From Bailinhaonella thermotolerans (lineage in GTDB: Bacteria > Actinomycetota > Actinomycetes > Streptosporangiales > Streptosporangiaceae), in assembly GCF_003594875.1 (NCBI RefSeq), contig NZ_QZEY01000011.1, forward strand, positions 186,001 to 250,000: a stretch of 64,000 bases of DNA, written 5' to 3'. Position 1 is the first letter of the stretch. Every line of letters starts with the position of its first letter. The notes under the pieces are model-generated. The model was not told the DNA's origin, did no database searches, and saw nothing but the letters and a program-made list of their open reading frames with translations. Both the position numbers and the translations under genes were made by a program. Shown here one piece after another: positions 18,545 through 27,177 of this stretch.

Positions 18545-18564
18545 CCCGGGTTGCCAGACCCGGG
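18545..18564. terminator. hairpin, 7-bp arms
   Basis: CCCGGGT and ACCCGGG are separated by TGCCAG, about 85 bp after the first P450 stop. It is a candidate intrinsic terminator or attenuator before the second P450. Confidence 0.5.
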
Positions 18565-18570
18565 ACGGCG

Positions 18571-18594
18571 CTTCACTCTGGCTTCAGAGTGAAG
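18571..18594. promoter_or_regulatory. 10-bp-arm inverted repeat upstream of second P450
   Basis: CTTCACTCTG and CAGAGTGAAG are perfect complements around GCTT, ending 28 bp before the ATG of the second P450. The lower GC content and position favour an operator or a 5'-leader stem rather than a terminator. It directly follows the hairpin at 18545-18564. Confidence 0.55.
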
Positions 18595-18622
18595 GCCAGG
18601 GAGCCCGGCACAGGAAGCGACC

Positions 18623-19873
18623 ATGAGCGCTGTTGCCCTACCGCCGAAGTTCGACGTGTTCGACCCCGCCCTGCTCGACGACCCGTACCCCACGTACGCC
18701 CGGCTCCGCGAGGCGGGCGCGCTGTGCCGCGCCGGACCGGCCACCTGGGCGGTGACGCGGCACGCCGAGGTGACCGCGCTCCTGCGCGACCCCCGGCTCG
18801 GCCACGGGGTGCCCGACGGCCTCGGCCGCCCGGCGCTGCTGCCGGGGCGCGAGCCGTACGGCGACGTGGTGGAGCGCGTGCTCGGGGCGGCGCGGCCCAA
18901 CGCCGAGCTGCCCGGCCTGGTGTCGGCGCTGGACCCGCCCGCGCACCCGCGCGTGCGGGGGCTGCTGGCGCGGGCGCTCAACCCCGCCGCGGTCCGCCGC
19001 CTGACCGGCCTGGCCGCGCGCACGGCGGGCGACCTGCTCGACGGCGTGGGGGACGGCCCGCTGGACGCCGTCGGAGACTTCGCCCTCCCCCTCCAGACCC
19101 GGGTGGCCTGCGACATGCTCGGCGTGCCCGCCGCCGACCGGGACGAGGTCGCCGCTCTGGCCGCCGAGCTGGGCCGGGCGATCATCCTCATCCCGTTCGT
19201 GACCCCCGAACGCGGCAACGGGGAGCCCGAGGCCCGCCGGCTCAAGGCGTACGCCCGCGGCCTGATCGCCGAGCGCCGCGCCCGCCCGGGCCCGGACCTG
19301 GTGTCCCGGATGCTGGCCGTACGGCAGGGCGCCGACTCCCTGTCCGACGAGGAGGTCGCCGACAACGCGGTCTTCCTGTTCTTCGCCGGGTTCGAGACGA
19401 CCGTCCACCTCGTCGGCGGCGGCGCGCTGGAGCTGGCCGGGAACCCGGGCCAGTACGCCCGGCTGCGCGCCGATCGCTCGCTGATCCCGTCGGCGGTGGA
19501 GGAGCTGCTGCGGTACGACCCGCCGCTGCAGTGGATCTCCCGGACCACGGCCGAGCCCGTCGAGATCGAGGGCCGCACGCTCCGGCCGGGCCGGTTCCTG
19601 CTCCTGCTGCTCGCCTCGGCCAACCGGGACGAGCGCGCGTTCGCCGCCCCCGACCGGCTCGACGTCGGGCGGCGGCCCAACCCGCACCTCGGCTTCGGCG
19701 GCGGGGCGCACCACTGCCTGGGCGTGCTGCTCGCCCGCGCGGTCGGCGCGGCCGCCCTGGGGGCGCTGGTCTCGCGCGCCGCCGCGATCGAGCCCGCGGG
19801 CGAACCGGTCCGCCGCCGCCACCCCAACGTGCGCGGCCTGATCTCGGCGCCGCTGTCCCTCCGCCCCGCCTGA
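18623..19873 (+). CDS. cytochrome P450 (second copy)
   Basis: About 416 residues. Signatures are FFAGFETTVHL in the I-helix, EELLRYD (ExxR) and the heme loop FGGGAHHCLGVLLA. ATG 18623 has AGGAAG upstream. It is closely related to the P450s on either side but has a distinct region around residues 55-95 (GLGRPALLPGREPYGD), consistent with a different substrate position. It is separated from the first P450 by two consecutive hairpins, so it may be controlled separately. The stop codon falls in the first unit of a 14-bp tandem repeat. Confidence 0.93.
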   Translation: MSAVALPPKFDVFDPALLDDPYPTYARLREAGALCRAGPATWAVTRHAEVTALLRDPRLGHGVPDGLGRPALLPGREPYGDVVERVLGAARPNAELPGLVSALDPPAHPRVRGLLARALNPAAVRRLTGLAARTAGDLLDGVGDGPLDAVGDFALPLQTRVACDMLGVPAADRDEVAALAAELGRAIILIPFVTPERGNGEPEARRLKAYARGLIAERRARPGPDLVSRMLAVRQGADSLSDEEVADNAVFLFFAGFETTVHLVGGGALELAGNPGQYARLRADRSLIPSAVEELLRYDPPLQWISRTTAEPVEIEGRTLRPGRFLLLLLASANRDERAFAAPDRLDVGRRPNPHLGFGGGAHHCLGVLLARAVGAAALGALVSRAAAIEPAGEPVRRRHPNVRGLISAPLSLRPA

Positions 19874-19918
19874 ACCGCCCCGCCTGAACCACCGCGCCTG
19901 AACCACCGCGCCTGACCC
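19863..19918. repeat. four tandem 14-bp units at a P450 stop codon
   Basis: Units of the form gcc-c-gcctgaacc at 19863, 19877, 19891 and 19905. The first contains the TGA stop of the second P450, so the rest duplicate the gene end into the spacer. Nothing else is recognisable between 19919 and 20067. Confidence 0.8.
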
Positions 19919-20067
19919 GCATCCCGACCCGCCTCCTGACCCGCGCCGTCCCGCCCCGGCCGCTCCCCGATCCCCCGACCGGCCGGGCGGGACCGTTCCA
20001 GCCCGGCCCCGCCGCCCCGCCCGGGGAGCGGGGCGACCAGCCCGACCAGCCCGTGGAGGACGTCACC

Positions 20068-21000
20068 GTGGACCCCCAGCTCGCGCGAGTCCTGTCGAAG
20101 ATGCCGATCCTGGACGTCGGCGACATCGCGGCCATCAGAGCGCTCAACACCGCCACCCCGATGCCGGTGCACCCGGCCGACCGGGACGTGCGCACGAGCG
20201 AGCGGACGGTGCCGGGGCCCGAGGGCGCCCCCGAGGTGGGGATGCGCGTCTACCGGCCGGGCGAGGACCTGGTGAACCGCCCCGCGGTCGTCTACTTCCA
20301 CCCCGGGCTGACCTTCGGGACGCTGGAGATGGACCACGCCCGCTGCATGCGCTTCGCCTCCGGCGCCGGCTGCGTGGTCGCCTCGGTGGACTACCGGCTC
20401 GCCCCCGAGCACCCCTACCCGGCCGGGGTCGAGGACTGCTACGCCGCCCTGTGCTGGGTCGCCGCCAACGCCAAGGAGCTGGGCGCGGACCCCGGCCGGA
20501 TCGCGGTCGCCGGGTGCAGCACGGGGGCCACCCTCGCCGCCGCGGTCGCCCTCATGGCCCGCGACCGCGGGGGCCCGGAGCTCGCCTTCCAGCTCCTGAT
20601 CCAGCCCGCCGTGGACGACCGCCTGGACACCCCGTCCATGGCCGAGTTCGCCGAGCCCGGGCCGTGCGAGGCCGGCCGGGCCGGGTCCGCGCACACCTGG
20701 CGGTACTACCTGGCCGGCGCCGAGGCCGGGCCGTACGCCGCGCCGGCACGGGCCGGGAGCCTGCGGGGGCTGCCGCCCGCGTACGTCTCGACCGCCGAGC
20801 GCGACTGCCTGCGCGACGAGGGCATCGCGTACGCCCTGCGGCTCATGCGCGAGGGGGTGCCCGTCGAGCTGCACCACTTCCCCGGCACCTTCCACGCCTT
20901 CGACCTCGTCGTGCGCACCGCCGCGATCTCCCAGCGCGCCGTCGAGGAGCAGATCGCCGTGCTGGCGCGCGCCCTGGCGCCACGCCGGAGCGGGCGGTGA
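20068..21000 (+). CDS. alpha/beta hydrolase, hormone-sensitive-lipase/acetyl-hydrolase family
   Basis: About 310 residues. It has the HSL fold markers VVYFHPGLTFG (the oxyanion loop is HPGL instead of HGGG), VDYRLAPEHPYPAGVEDC, the nucleophile elbow GCSTGA (Ser kept), ERDCLRDEG with the acid, and the His in TFHAFD. The altered oxyanion loop suggests changed activity, perhaps acyl transfer or removal of a pathway acyl group. GTG 20068 is chosen because GGAGGA sits 7 nt upstream; GTG 20053 is in frame. The end overlaps the third P450 (GTGA), so they are co-translated. Confidence 0.87.
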   Translation: MDPQLARVLSKMPILDVGDIAAIRALNTATPMPVHPADRDVRTSERTVPGPEGAPEVGMRVYRPGEDLVNRPAVVYFHPGLTFGTLEMDHARCMRFASGAGCVVASVDYRLAPEHPYPAGVEDCYAALCWVAANAKELGADPGRIAVAGCSTGATLAAAVALMARDRGGPELAFQLLIQPAVDDRLDTPSMAEFAEPGPCEAGRAGSAHTWRYYLAGAEAGPYAAPARAGSLRGLPPAYVSTAERDCLRDEGIAYALRLMREGVPVELHHFPGTFHAFDLVVRTAAISQRAVEEQIAVLARALAPRRSGR

Positions 21001-22190
21001 GGCCCCGCTTCGACCTGTTCGGCGAGCTGCGGCCGGACGAGGACCCGTACCCGGTGTACGCGCGGCTGCGCGAGGGGTCCCCGGTCTGGCGGGGCGGGCC
21101 CGGCCAATGGCTGGTGACGCGGTACGACGAGGTCGCGGCGGCGCTGCGCGACCCCCGGCTCGCCCAGTTCCACTTCGGCGCGGCGTACCGGATGTTCCCC
21201 GAGGCCAACCTGACCGGCTCGCTGGGCGACGGCCCCGCGAGCAGGTTCGTCGAGCACAGCGTCGTGACCCGGGACCGGCCCGCCCACGGAGCGCTGCGGC
21301 GGCACCTGAACCGGGCGGTCGGCCCCCGCGTCCTGGCCGGGCTGCGCGATGCCGTGCCGGGCCTGGCGGACCGGCTGATCACGGCGGCGTGCGGGACCGC
21401 GGGCCGCTCCGGGGGCTCGTCCTTCGACGCGGTGCCGGACCTGGCGTTCCCGCTGCCGCTGCTCACCCTGGGCGAGCTCGCGGGCGCCACGCCCCCGCCG
21501 GAGGTCGGGCGGCGGCTGCTCACGCTCACCCGGATCTTCGCCCCGGTGGTCCCCGACGCCGACCGGCGGGCGGCCGACGAGGCCGTGGTCTGGCTCCGGC
21601 GGTACGTCGCGGACCTGCCGGGCGGCCCGGTGCGCGCGCTGCTCGACGAGCCGCCGGGGCTGACCCGGGAGGAGCTGCTGGACAACGTCGTCTTCCTGTT
21701 CTTCGCCGGGTTCGAGACCTCGCTGAACCTGATCGCCGGGGGCTGCGCCCTGCTCGCCCGGCACCCCGCGGAGCAGGCGCGGCTGCGGGCCGACCCGGCG
21801 CTGATCCCCTCGGCCGTCGAGGAGTTCCTGCGCTACGACACCCCCACCCAGGTCACCGGGCGCATCGTGGTCGAGCCCCTGGAGATCGCCGGGCAGCCCG
21901 TGCGGCCGGGCCGCGTCGTGCTGCTCCTGCTCGCCTCGGCCAACCGGGACCCCCGCCGGTTCCCCGAGCCCGACCGGCTCGACGTGGGCCGGGCGCCCAA
22001 CCCGCACGTCGCCTTCGGCGGCGGCGCGCACTACTGCCTGGGCGCGGCGCTCGCCCGGCTGGAGGCCGCCGCCGCCTTCGCCGCGCTCCTGCGGCGCTTC
22101 CGGGCGCTGGAGCCTGACGGGCCCGTCGCCCGGCATCCCGGGGCCACGCTCAGGCCGTACGCCGGCGTCCCGCTGAAGGCGGCGGCCTGA
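20997..22190 (+). CDS. cytochrome P450 (third copy)
   Basis: About 397 residues. I-helix FFAGFETSLNL (second Thr replaced by Ser), EEFLRYD, heme loop FGGGAHYCLGAALA. GTG 20997 overlaps the hydrolase stop, and its own TGA overlaps the ATG of the next gene, so hydrolase, P450 and asparagine-synthetase-like gene form one translationally coupled unit. It is related to the two P450s upstream. Confidence 0.93.
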   Translation: MRPRFDLFGELRPDEDPYPVYARLREGSPVWRGGPGQWLVTRYDEVAAALRDPRLAQFHFGAAYRMFPEANLTGSLGDGPASRFVEHSVVTRDRPAHGALRRHLNRAVGPRVLAGLRDAVPGLADRLITAACGTAGRSGGSSFDAVPDLAFPLPLLTLGELAGATPPPEVGRRLLTLTRIFAPVVPDADRRAADEAVVWLRRYVADLPGGPVRALLDEPPGLTREELLDNVVFLFFAGFETSLNLIAGGCALLARHPAEQARLRADPALIPSAVEEFLRYDTPTQVTGRIVVEPLEIAGQPVRPGRVVLLLLASANRDPRRFPEPDRLDVGRAPNPHVAFGGGAHYCLGAALARLEAAAAFAALLRRFRALEPDGPVARHPGATLRPYAGVPLKAAA

Positions 22191-23968
22191 TGTGCGGGGT
22201 GTGCGGCTGGGTCGACTTCGACCGGCCCCCGGACCGGGAGACCGTGCGGGCGATGACGGCCACGATGGCCCACCGCGGCCCCGACGAGCACGGCCTGTGG
22301 GCGGACCGGCACGCGGCGCTCGGGCACCGGCGGCTGGTGGTCATCGACCGCGAGGGCGGCCGGCAGCCGATGGGGGACGGCCCGGTGCTCGTCTACAGCG
22401 GCGAGGTCTACAACCACCGGGAACTGCGCGCCGAGCTGCCCGGCTGCAGGACACGCAGCGACACCGAGGTCGTGCTGCGCGGCTACCTGGCCTGGGGCGA
22501 GGGCGTGCTGGACCGCCTCAACGGGATGTACGCCTTCGCGATCTGGGACCCCCGGACCCGGGAGCTGCTGCTCGCCCGCGACCGGCTGGGGATCAAGCCG
22601 CTCTACTACCACCGGACCCCCGGCGGCGTGGTCTTCGGCTCCGAGCCCAAGGCGATCTTCGCCAGCGGGCTCGTCCGCCCTGCCGTGGACCGCGACGGCC
22701 TGCGGGAGCTGCTGTCCATGGTCCGCACCCCCGGCGAGGCCGTCTACCGGGACCTGCGCGAGGTCCCGCCCGGTCACCTGGTCCGCGTACGGCGGGGCGG
22801 CCTGTCCCTGCGCCGGTACTGGGCGCTGGAGGCCCGCGAGCACCGCGACGGCCCGCGGACCACCGTGGCCACGGTCAGGGACCTGCTGCGGGACGCCGTC
22901 GAGCGCCAGCTCGACGCCGACGTGCCGCTGTGCGCGCTGCTCGGCGGCGGCCTGGACTCCGGCGCGATCGTCGCCCTCGCGCAGGACGCCGCGGCCCGGA
23001 ACGGCGCCGGCCGGATCCGCTCGTTCTGCGTGGACACCGGGTGGCGGCCCGACGAGATGCGCCGCACCCCCGACGCGCCGTACGCCCGGGAGGTCGCCCG
23101 GCACACCGGCGCCGACCACGCGGAGCTGCGGGTGGACGCGCGCGAGCTGACCTCCCCCGCGCTGCGGTCGGCGATCCTGCGCGCCCGCGACCTCCCGCCC
23201 CTGGGCGACATGGACGGTTCGCTCTACCTGCTGGCCCGGGAGATCCGGCGGCACGCCACCGTGGCGCTGTCCGGCGAGGGCGCCGACGAGCTGTTCGGCG
23301 GGTACGCCTGGTTCCACGACCCCGCCTGCGTGGACGCCGCCACCTTCCCCTGGCTCGCCATGACCCGCGCGCTGGGCCGCCAGGCCGTCTACGAGCCGCG
23401 CTCCCGCGACCTGGACGTGCCCGGCTACCAGGCGCAGCGGTACGGCGAGGCGCTGGCCGCGGTGCCCCGGCTGCCCGGCGAGGACCCGCGCGAGCGGCGC
23501 ATGCGGGAGCTGTGCCACCTGCACCTGACCCGGTTCCTGCCGCACCCGCTGGACCGCAAGGACCGCATGGGCATGGCGGCCGGCCTCGAGATCCGGGTGC
23601 CGTTCCTGGACCACCGCCTCGTGGAGTACGTCTTCAACGTGCCCTGGCGGCTGAAGACGCGCGACGGGCGGGAGAAGAGCCTGCTGCGCGCCGCCGCCGG
23701 CGACCTGCTGCCCGCCTCGGTCCTGGCCCGCGCCAAGAGCCCGTACCCCGCCGTGTCCGACCCCGCCTACCACGCCCGCCTGCGCGACGAGGTGAACGCC
23801 CTGCTCGCGGACCGCTCCTCCCCCGTGCTGGAGATCCTGAGCCGGCCCGGCGTCCGCGCCCTGGCCGCGATGCCGCCCACCGGGGCCCAGGTCGTCCGGC
23901 TCGGGCTGGAGCGCGTCCTGCACCTGGACGCCTGGCTGCGGGCGTACCGCGTCCGCCTCGACCTATGA
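22190..23968 (+). CDS. asparagine-synthetase-like amidotransferase
   Basis: 592 residues. It starts MCGVCGW with the N-terminal nucleophile Cys of class II glutamine amidotransferases, followed by HRGPDEHG and LARDRLGIKPLYY. The synthetase half has the pyrophosphate loop LLGGGLDSGAI where most relatives read LSGGLDSS, and SGEGADELFGGY. The family amidates a carboxylate through an acyl-adenylate using Gln nitrogen, or (beta-lactam synthetase branch) closes a ring. Embedded in a P450 operon, it most likely amidates a carboxyl of the product. Cellular asparagine synthesis is less likely. The 3' end overlaps the convergent methyltransferase gene by 6 bp. Confidence 0.9.
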   Translation: MCGVCGWVDFDRPPDRETVRAMTATMAHRGPDEHGLWADRHAALGHRRLVVIDREGGRQPMGDGPVLVYSGEVYNHRELRAELPGCRTRSDTEVVLRGYLAWGEGVLDRLNGMYAFAIWDPRTRELLLARDRLGIKPLYYHRTPGGVVFGSEPKAIFASGLVRPAVDRDGLRELLSMVRTPGEAVYRDLREVPPGHLVRVRRGGLSLRRYWALEAREHRDGPRTTVATVRDLLRDAVERQLDADVPLCALLGGGLDSGAIVALAQDAAARNGAGRIRSFCVDTGWRPDEMRRTPDAPYAREVARHTGADHAELRVDARELTSPALRSAILRARDLPPLGDMDGSLYLLAREIRRHATVALSGEGADELFGGYAWFHDPACVDAATFPWLAMTRALGRQAVYEPRSRDLDVPGYQAQRYGEALAAVPRLPGEDPRERRMRELCHLHLTRFLPHPLDRKDRMGMAAGLEIRVPFLDHRLVEYVFNVPWRLKTRDGREKSLLRAAAGDLLPASVLARAKSPYPAVSDPAYHARLRDEVNALLADRSSPVLEILSRPGVRALAAMPPTGAQVVRLGLERVLHLDAWLRAYRVRLDL

Positions 23969-24613
23969 GGGCCGCTGCGGCGCGTGCCGGATCAGCGTCA
24001 GGCCCTGCCGTACGGTGAGCACCACCTGCTCGACGCGCGGGTCGTCGCGGACCAGCGCGTTGAACGCCCGGATGGCGGCGATCTCCTCGTCCGGCGGGTC
24101 CTCGGCGATCACCTGGCCCAGGTGCAGCGTGTTGTCGAAGGCGAGCACGCCCGTCTCCGCCAGCCTGGGCAGCAGGGCCTCGTAGTACTCCGCGTAGGCC
24201 GTCTTGTGGGCGTCCACGAAGGCCAGGTCCACCGGCCCGGGCAGGGCGGCGATCGTGTCGAGGGCCGGGCCGAGCCGCACCTCGACCCGGCCCGCCCAGG
24301 GGGACGCGGCGACGTGCCGGCGGGCGATCTCCGCGTGGCGCGGGTCGATCTCGCAGGTGATCAGCCGCCCGTGCGGCGGCAGCGCCCCGGCCATCGCCAG
24401 CGCCGAGTAGCCGGTGAACGTGCCGACCTCCAGGACCAGCGCCGGCCGCAGCATGTGCACCAGCATCGCCAGCAGCCGCCCTTCCAGCGGCCCGACCATC
24501 ATGTACGGCTCGGCGCTGACCTCCCGCGTCTCGGCGGCGACGGCGGCCAGGCAGGGCGGCTCGGGGGTGGTGTGCCGCAGGGCGTAGTCCTCCACCCGGG
24601 GCCGGACGATCAC
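23963..24613 (-). CDS. cation-dependent O-methyltransferase (CCoAOMT/COMT type)
   Basis: About 216 residues. Motif I is LVLEVGTFTGYSALAMAGAL. The metal-binding triad of the family is visible in FVDAHKTAYAEYY and FDNTLHLG. Such enzymes methylate one hydroxyl of a catechol, which fits an aryl starter with adjacent hydroxyls. GTG 24613 is chosen, with GGAGG 8 nt upstream. The last 6 bp overlap the end of the convergent amidotransferase gene. It lies downstream of the CmoA-like gene in the same direction after 144 bp rich in CGTCACCG repeats. Confidence 0.9.
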   Translation of the reverse strand: MIVRPRVEDYALRHTTPEPPCLAAVAAETREVSAEPYMMVGPLEGRLLAMLVHMLRPALVLEVGTFTGYSALAMAGALPPHGRLITCEIDPRHAEIARRHVAASPWAGRVEVRLGPALDTIAALPGPVDLAFVDAHKTAYAEYYEALLPRLAETGVLAFDNTLHLGQVIAEDPPDEEIAAIRAFNALVRDDPRVEQVVLTVRQGLTLIRHAPQRPS

Positions 24614-24757
24614 CGCGCAACCTCCCCGCGCCTCGTCACCGCGCCACCTCTCCGCCGCGTCTTCCGGCCACCACGTCTGTCGCCGGCCGCGTCTCTCGTC
24701 CGCCACGCTTCCCGGTCACCGCGCTTGCCCGTCACCGCGTCGCGTCACCGTGTCCCG

Positions 24758-25486
24758 TCACCGCTTGACGGCGATGTAGGCCGCGAAGTTGTACCACTGG
24801 AAGATCCGTTCCACCGCCGCGAAGCCGGCCTCCCGCATCAGCCGGATGTTCTCCGGCTCGGTGAACGGGATGAGCACGTTCTCCAGCGCCTCCCGCTTGC
24901 GGGAGATCTCGGTGCTGGTGTAGCCGTGGCGCATCTTGTAGGCGTGGTACAGGTCGATGAACATCCGGCGCAGTTCCCGGTCGTCGGCGAGGATCTTCTC
25001 CGCCATGAGCAGGCAGCCGCCCCGGTGCAGCGAGTCGTGGAACATGGCCAGCACCCGCGGCCGGTGGATCGGCCGGACGAACTGCATCGTGTAGAGCATG
25101 GTGATCACGCGGGCGTCGGGCAGGGACGGCACGTCCTCGATCGCGTCGGGGCGCACGGAGACGCGCTCGGCGCGCGGGATCGCCGCCAGCTTCTTGGCCG
25201 CCTGCTCGCGCATCCCCGGCGACGGCTCGATGCCCACGAAGCGCACCGCCCGGTCCGGCTCGATCACGCTCGCCACGCCCAGGAGCGTGTTGCCGGTCGA
25301 GCAGCCGACGTCGTAGACCGTGCCGTCCTCCCGCAGGAACTGCGCCGCCAGCTCCACCACCATGCGCTGGACCTCGCCGTAGAACGGCACGCTGCGCTCC
25401 AGCATGTCGTCGAACACCGTGGCGACGTTCTCGTCGAAGATGAAGTCCTGCACCCGCTCGCGGTTGCGGAAGATCTCGTCGCGCAT
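24758..25486 (-). CDS. CmoA-like SAM enzyme (carboxy-SAM synthase family)
   Basis: 242 residues, aligning end to end with E. coli CmoA, which makes carboxy-SAM from SAM and prephenate. Shared blocks are FIFDENVATVFDDMLERSVP, VYDVGCSTGNTLL, MQFVRPIHRPRVLAMF, HRGGCLLMAEKIL, HGYTSTEISRKREALENV and the C-terminal FQWYNFAAYIAVK. Arg198 (in SRKREALEN) aligns with CmoA Arg199, the residue that holds the extra carboxylate. No CmoB partner is visible, and the gene sits between methyltransferase genes of the cluster. Either it supplies carboxy-SAM for a carboxymethyl transfer or it is a CmoA-derived methyltransferase. Start ATG 25486. Part of a leftward operon with an ACP and two methyltransferases. 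Confidence 0.82.
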   Translation of the reverse strand: MRDEIFRNRERVQDFIFDENVATVFDDMLERSVPFYGEVQRMVVELAAQFLREDGTVYDVGCSTGNTLLGVASVIEPDRAVRFVGIEPSPGMREQAAKKLAAIPRAERVSVRPDAIEDVPSLPDARVITMLYTMQFVRPIHRPRVLAMFHDSLHRGGCLLMAEKILADDRELRRMFIDLYHAYKMRHGYTSTEISRKREALENVLIPFTEPENIRLMREAGFAAVERIFQWYNFAAYIAVKR

Positions 25487-25546
25487 GGGCGCTCCAGCAG
25501 TCGTGCGGGGGTCGGGGGACGCTCATCGGGTACGGCGGGGCCGGGG

Positions 25547-26548
25547 TCAGCCGGGGCGCGCGTCGATGAGGTTGAGCAGGCGCGCGTCCACGACCGCGGC
25601 CACGGACATGCCCGCCTCGGCCAGCAGCTCGCCGAAGCGCTCCGGCGATCGCACATGCCCCTCCCCGAGCACGAGCATGTGCAGGTCCATCGAGATGCTG
25701 AGGTCGTCCGGGGCGTCGCGGGGCTCCAGCACGAGCAGGCGGCTGTCGGGCCGCATGACACCGCGCAGGATGCGCAGCAGCGTCACCACCTCGTCGTCGG
25801 CCAGCCCGATCAGCACCCGCTTGATGGTGTACGCGTCGGCGCCCGCCGGCAGGGGCGTCTCGAACAGGCTGCCGCCGACCGCCGCGCACCGGTCGGCCAC
25901 CCCGGCGTCCGCCGCCGTCTTGGCCGCCTCGGCGACGGTCCCGGGCAGGTCGAACACCGTGCCGCGCATCTGCGGGTAGCGGCTCAGCAGCCCGCACAGG
26001 AACGTGCCGTCGTTGCCGCCCAGGTCCACCACGGTCCGCAGGCCACGCCAGTCGTACAGCCGGGTCAGGGTCTGCAGCTCCAGGCGCGTCAGCGCCCGCT
26101 GGGAGTCGCGGAACTGCGCCTGGAGCGCCGGGTTGGCGGCCAGGTGGCTCCAGTAGTCGGTGCCGAAGACGTGGTCGAAGGCGGTCTCGCCGGTGCGCAG
26201 CGTGTGCTCCATCTCCGCCCAGGCGTCCACGTCGGGCCGCAGCCGGAACGCCCACCGCATCGACAGCGGGTGGTCGCCGCGCAGCAGCTCCGACAGGGGC
26301 GTGAGCGCGAACAGGCCGGGCTCCGGCTCGGCGAACACGCCCGCCGTGGCCAGCGCCCGCAGCGTGCGCAGCAGCGACCGCTCGTGGGCCCCGATCTCGG
26401 CGGCCAGGTCCCCGACCCGGCGCGGCCCCTCCGCCAGGTGGTCGGCGACCCCGAGGTGGGCGACCGCCCGGATCGCGAAGGCCAGCGTGAAGTCGGCCAG
26501 CTCCGCCAGCCGCGCGATCGACTCGAATCCCGCCCTGCGCCGGCTCAC
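25547..26548 (-). CDS. SAM methyltransferase, plant-type O-MT fold, catalytic His missing
   Basis: 333 residues. An N-terminal dimerization domain (VADHLAEGPRRVGDLAAEIG) precedes the MT domain with motif I VVDLGGNDGTFLCGLL. The usual LKxVLHxWxDE reads IKRVLIGLADDE, so both the catalytic His (Ile247) and the Trp are replaced. Motif I also departs from GGGxG. O-methylation by the standard mechanism is doubtful. GTG start 26548, 7 nt after the ACP stop, so the ACP and this gene are coupled. Confidence 0.85.
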   Translation of the reverse strand: MSRRRAGFESIARLAELADFTLAFAIRAVAHLGVADHLAEGPRRVGDLAAEIGAHERSLLRTLRALATAGVFAEPEPGLFALTPLSELLRGDHPLSMRWAFRLRPDVDAWAEMEHTLRTGETAFDHVFGTDYWSHLAANPALQAQFRDSQRALTRLELQTLTRLYDWRGLRTVVDLGGNDGTFLCGLLSRYPQMRGTVFDLPGTVAEAAKTAADAGVADRCAAVGGSLFETPLPAGADAYTIKRVLIGLADDEVVTLLRILRGVMRPDSRLLVLEPRDAPDDLSISMDLHMLVLGEGHVRSPERFGELLAEAGMSVAAVVDARLLNLIDARPG

Positions 26549-26555
26549 GGCCGCC

Positions 26556-26864
26556 TCACCCGTCCCCGCCGGGCGCGCGGCCGGAACGTTCCAGGAGCTT
26601 GCCCACGACGAAGTCCTCGACGTCGCGCACGGTGAGGATCTTCTGCGCGGTCTCCTCGTCGATCGGCTCCAGCTCGAACTCGTCCTCGATGGTGAACGCC
26701 AGCTCCAAGATGGCGAGGGAGTGGTACTCCAGGTCCTCCACGAGCCGGGCGTCCGGGCTCGTGGACTTCGCCTCGGCGGGGGCCAGCTCGAAGACCAGGT
26801 TCCGGAGGAGTTCGCGGACTTCCCCTTCGGTTCGACTCCGGCTCACGTGCACGCTCTCGCTCAT
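26556..26864 (-). CDS. acyl carrier protein
   Basis: 102 residues. The pantetheine site is DLEYHSLAILELAF (Ser in HSL), followed by an acidic helix (IEDEFELEPIDEETA). It belongs to the free-standing ACP type found in actinomycete clusters and is not part of fatty-acid synthesis. Its acyl load may come from the fatty-acyl-AMP ligase at 42858-44609 or the aryl ligase. Start ATG 26864 with GGAGAG upstream. First gene of the operon running to 23963. Confidence 0.9.
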   Translation of the reverse strand: MSESVHVSRSRTEGEVRELLRNLVFELAPAEAKSTSPDARLVEDLEYHSLAILELAFTIEDEFELEPIDEETAQKILTVRDVEDFVVGKLLERSGRAPGGDG

Positions 26865-27177
26865 CCGCACTCTCCGCTTCCGAGTCGCCTCTTCACGCAA
26901 TCTCCCCGTCCGCACCGGGGCTGTCAATCCCCGGAATCGGGGCCGATCGTGCCGCTGATCTCCGCTTTTGCGGGGAATGAGGGCGTGTGCGAGCCCCGCG
27001 TGTCCCCACAAAACCCGACCTTCCGGGCACGCCTTTCCGGCCACGTCTTCCCGCCCGCCCCGGCCCGCCGGCCGGGCCGGACCACCCCGGCCCGGCCACC
27101 CGGACCCGGCCACCCGGCGCGGGACTCCCGGCGGCGGACTCCCGGCGCGGACTCCCGGACTCTGCCGCCGGGCCCGG
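26865..27177. other. intergenic, operon promoter plus GC repeats
   Basis: The part nearest the ACP (26880-27000) is AT-richer and contains a small stem (CCCCG, 4 nt, CGGGG at about 26930); it probably holds the ACP operon promoter. 27020-27175 is pure GC low complexity, with CCCGGCCACCCGG-like and GCGGACTCCCGG-like repeats. Confidence 0.5.
27121..27160. repeat. three 13-14 bp tandem units (GCGGACTCCCGG core)
   Basis: Three near-identical units in direct order between two leftward genes, just beyond the stop of the VOC gene. Function unknown. Confidence 0.65.

Noticed and set aside
22190-23968. Housekeeping asparagine synthetase
   Set aside because: It is translationally coupled to a P450 and has an altered pyrophosphate loop, so a biosynthetic role is more likely.
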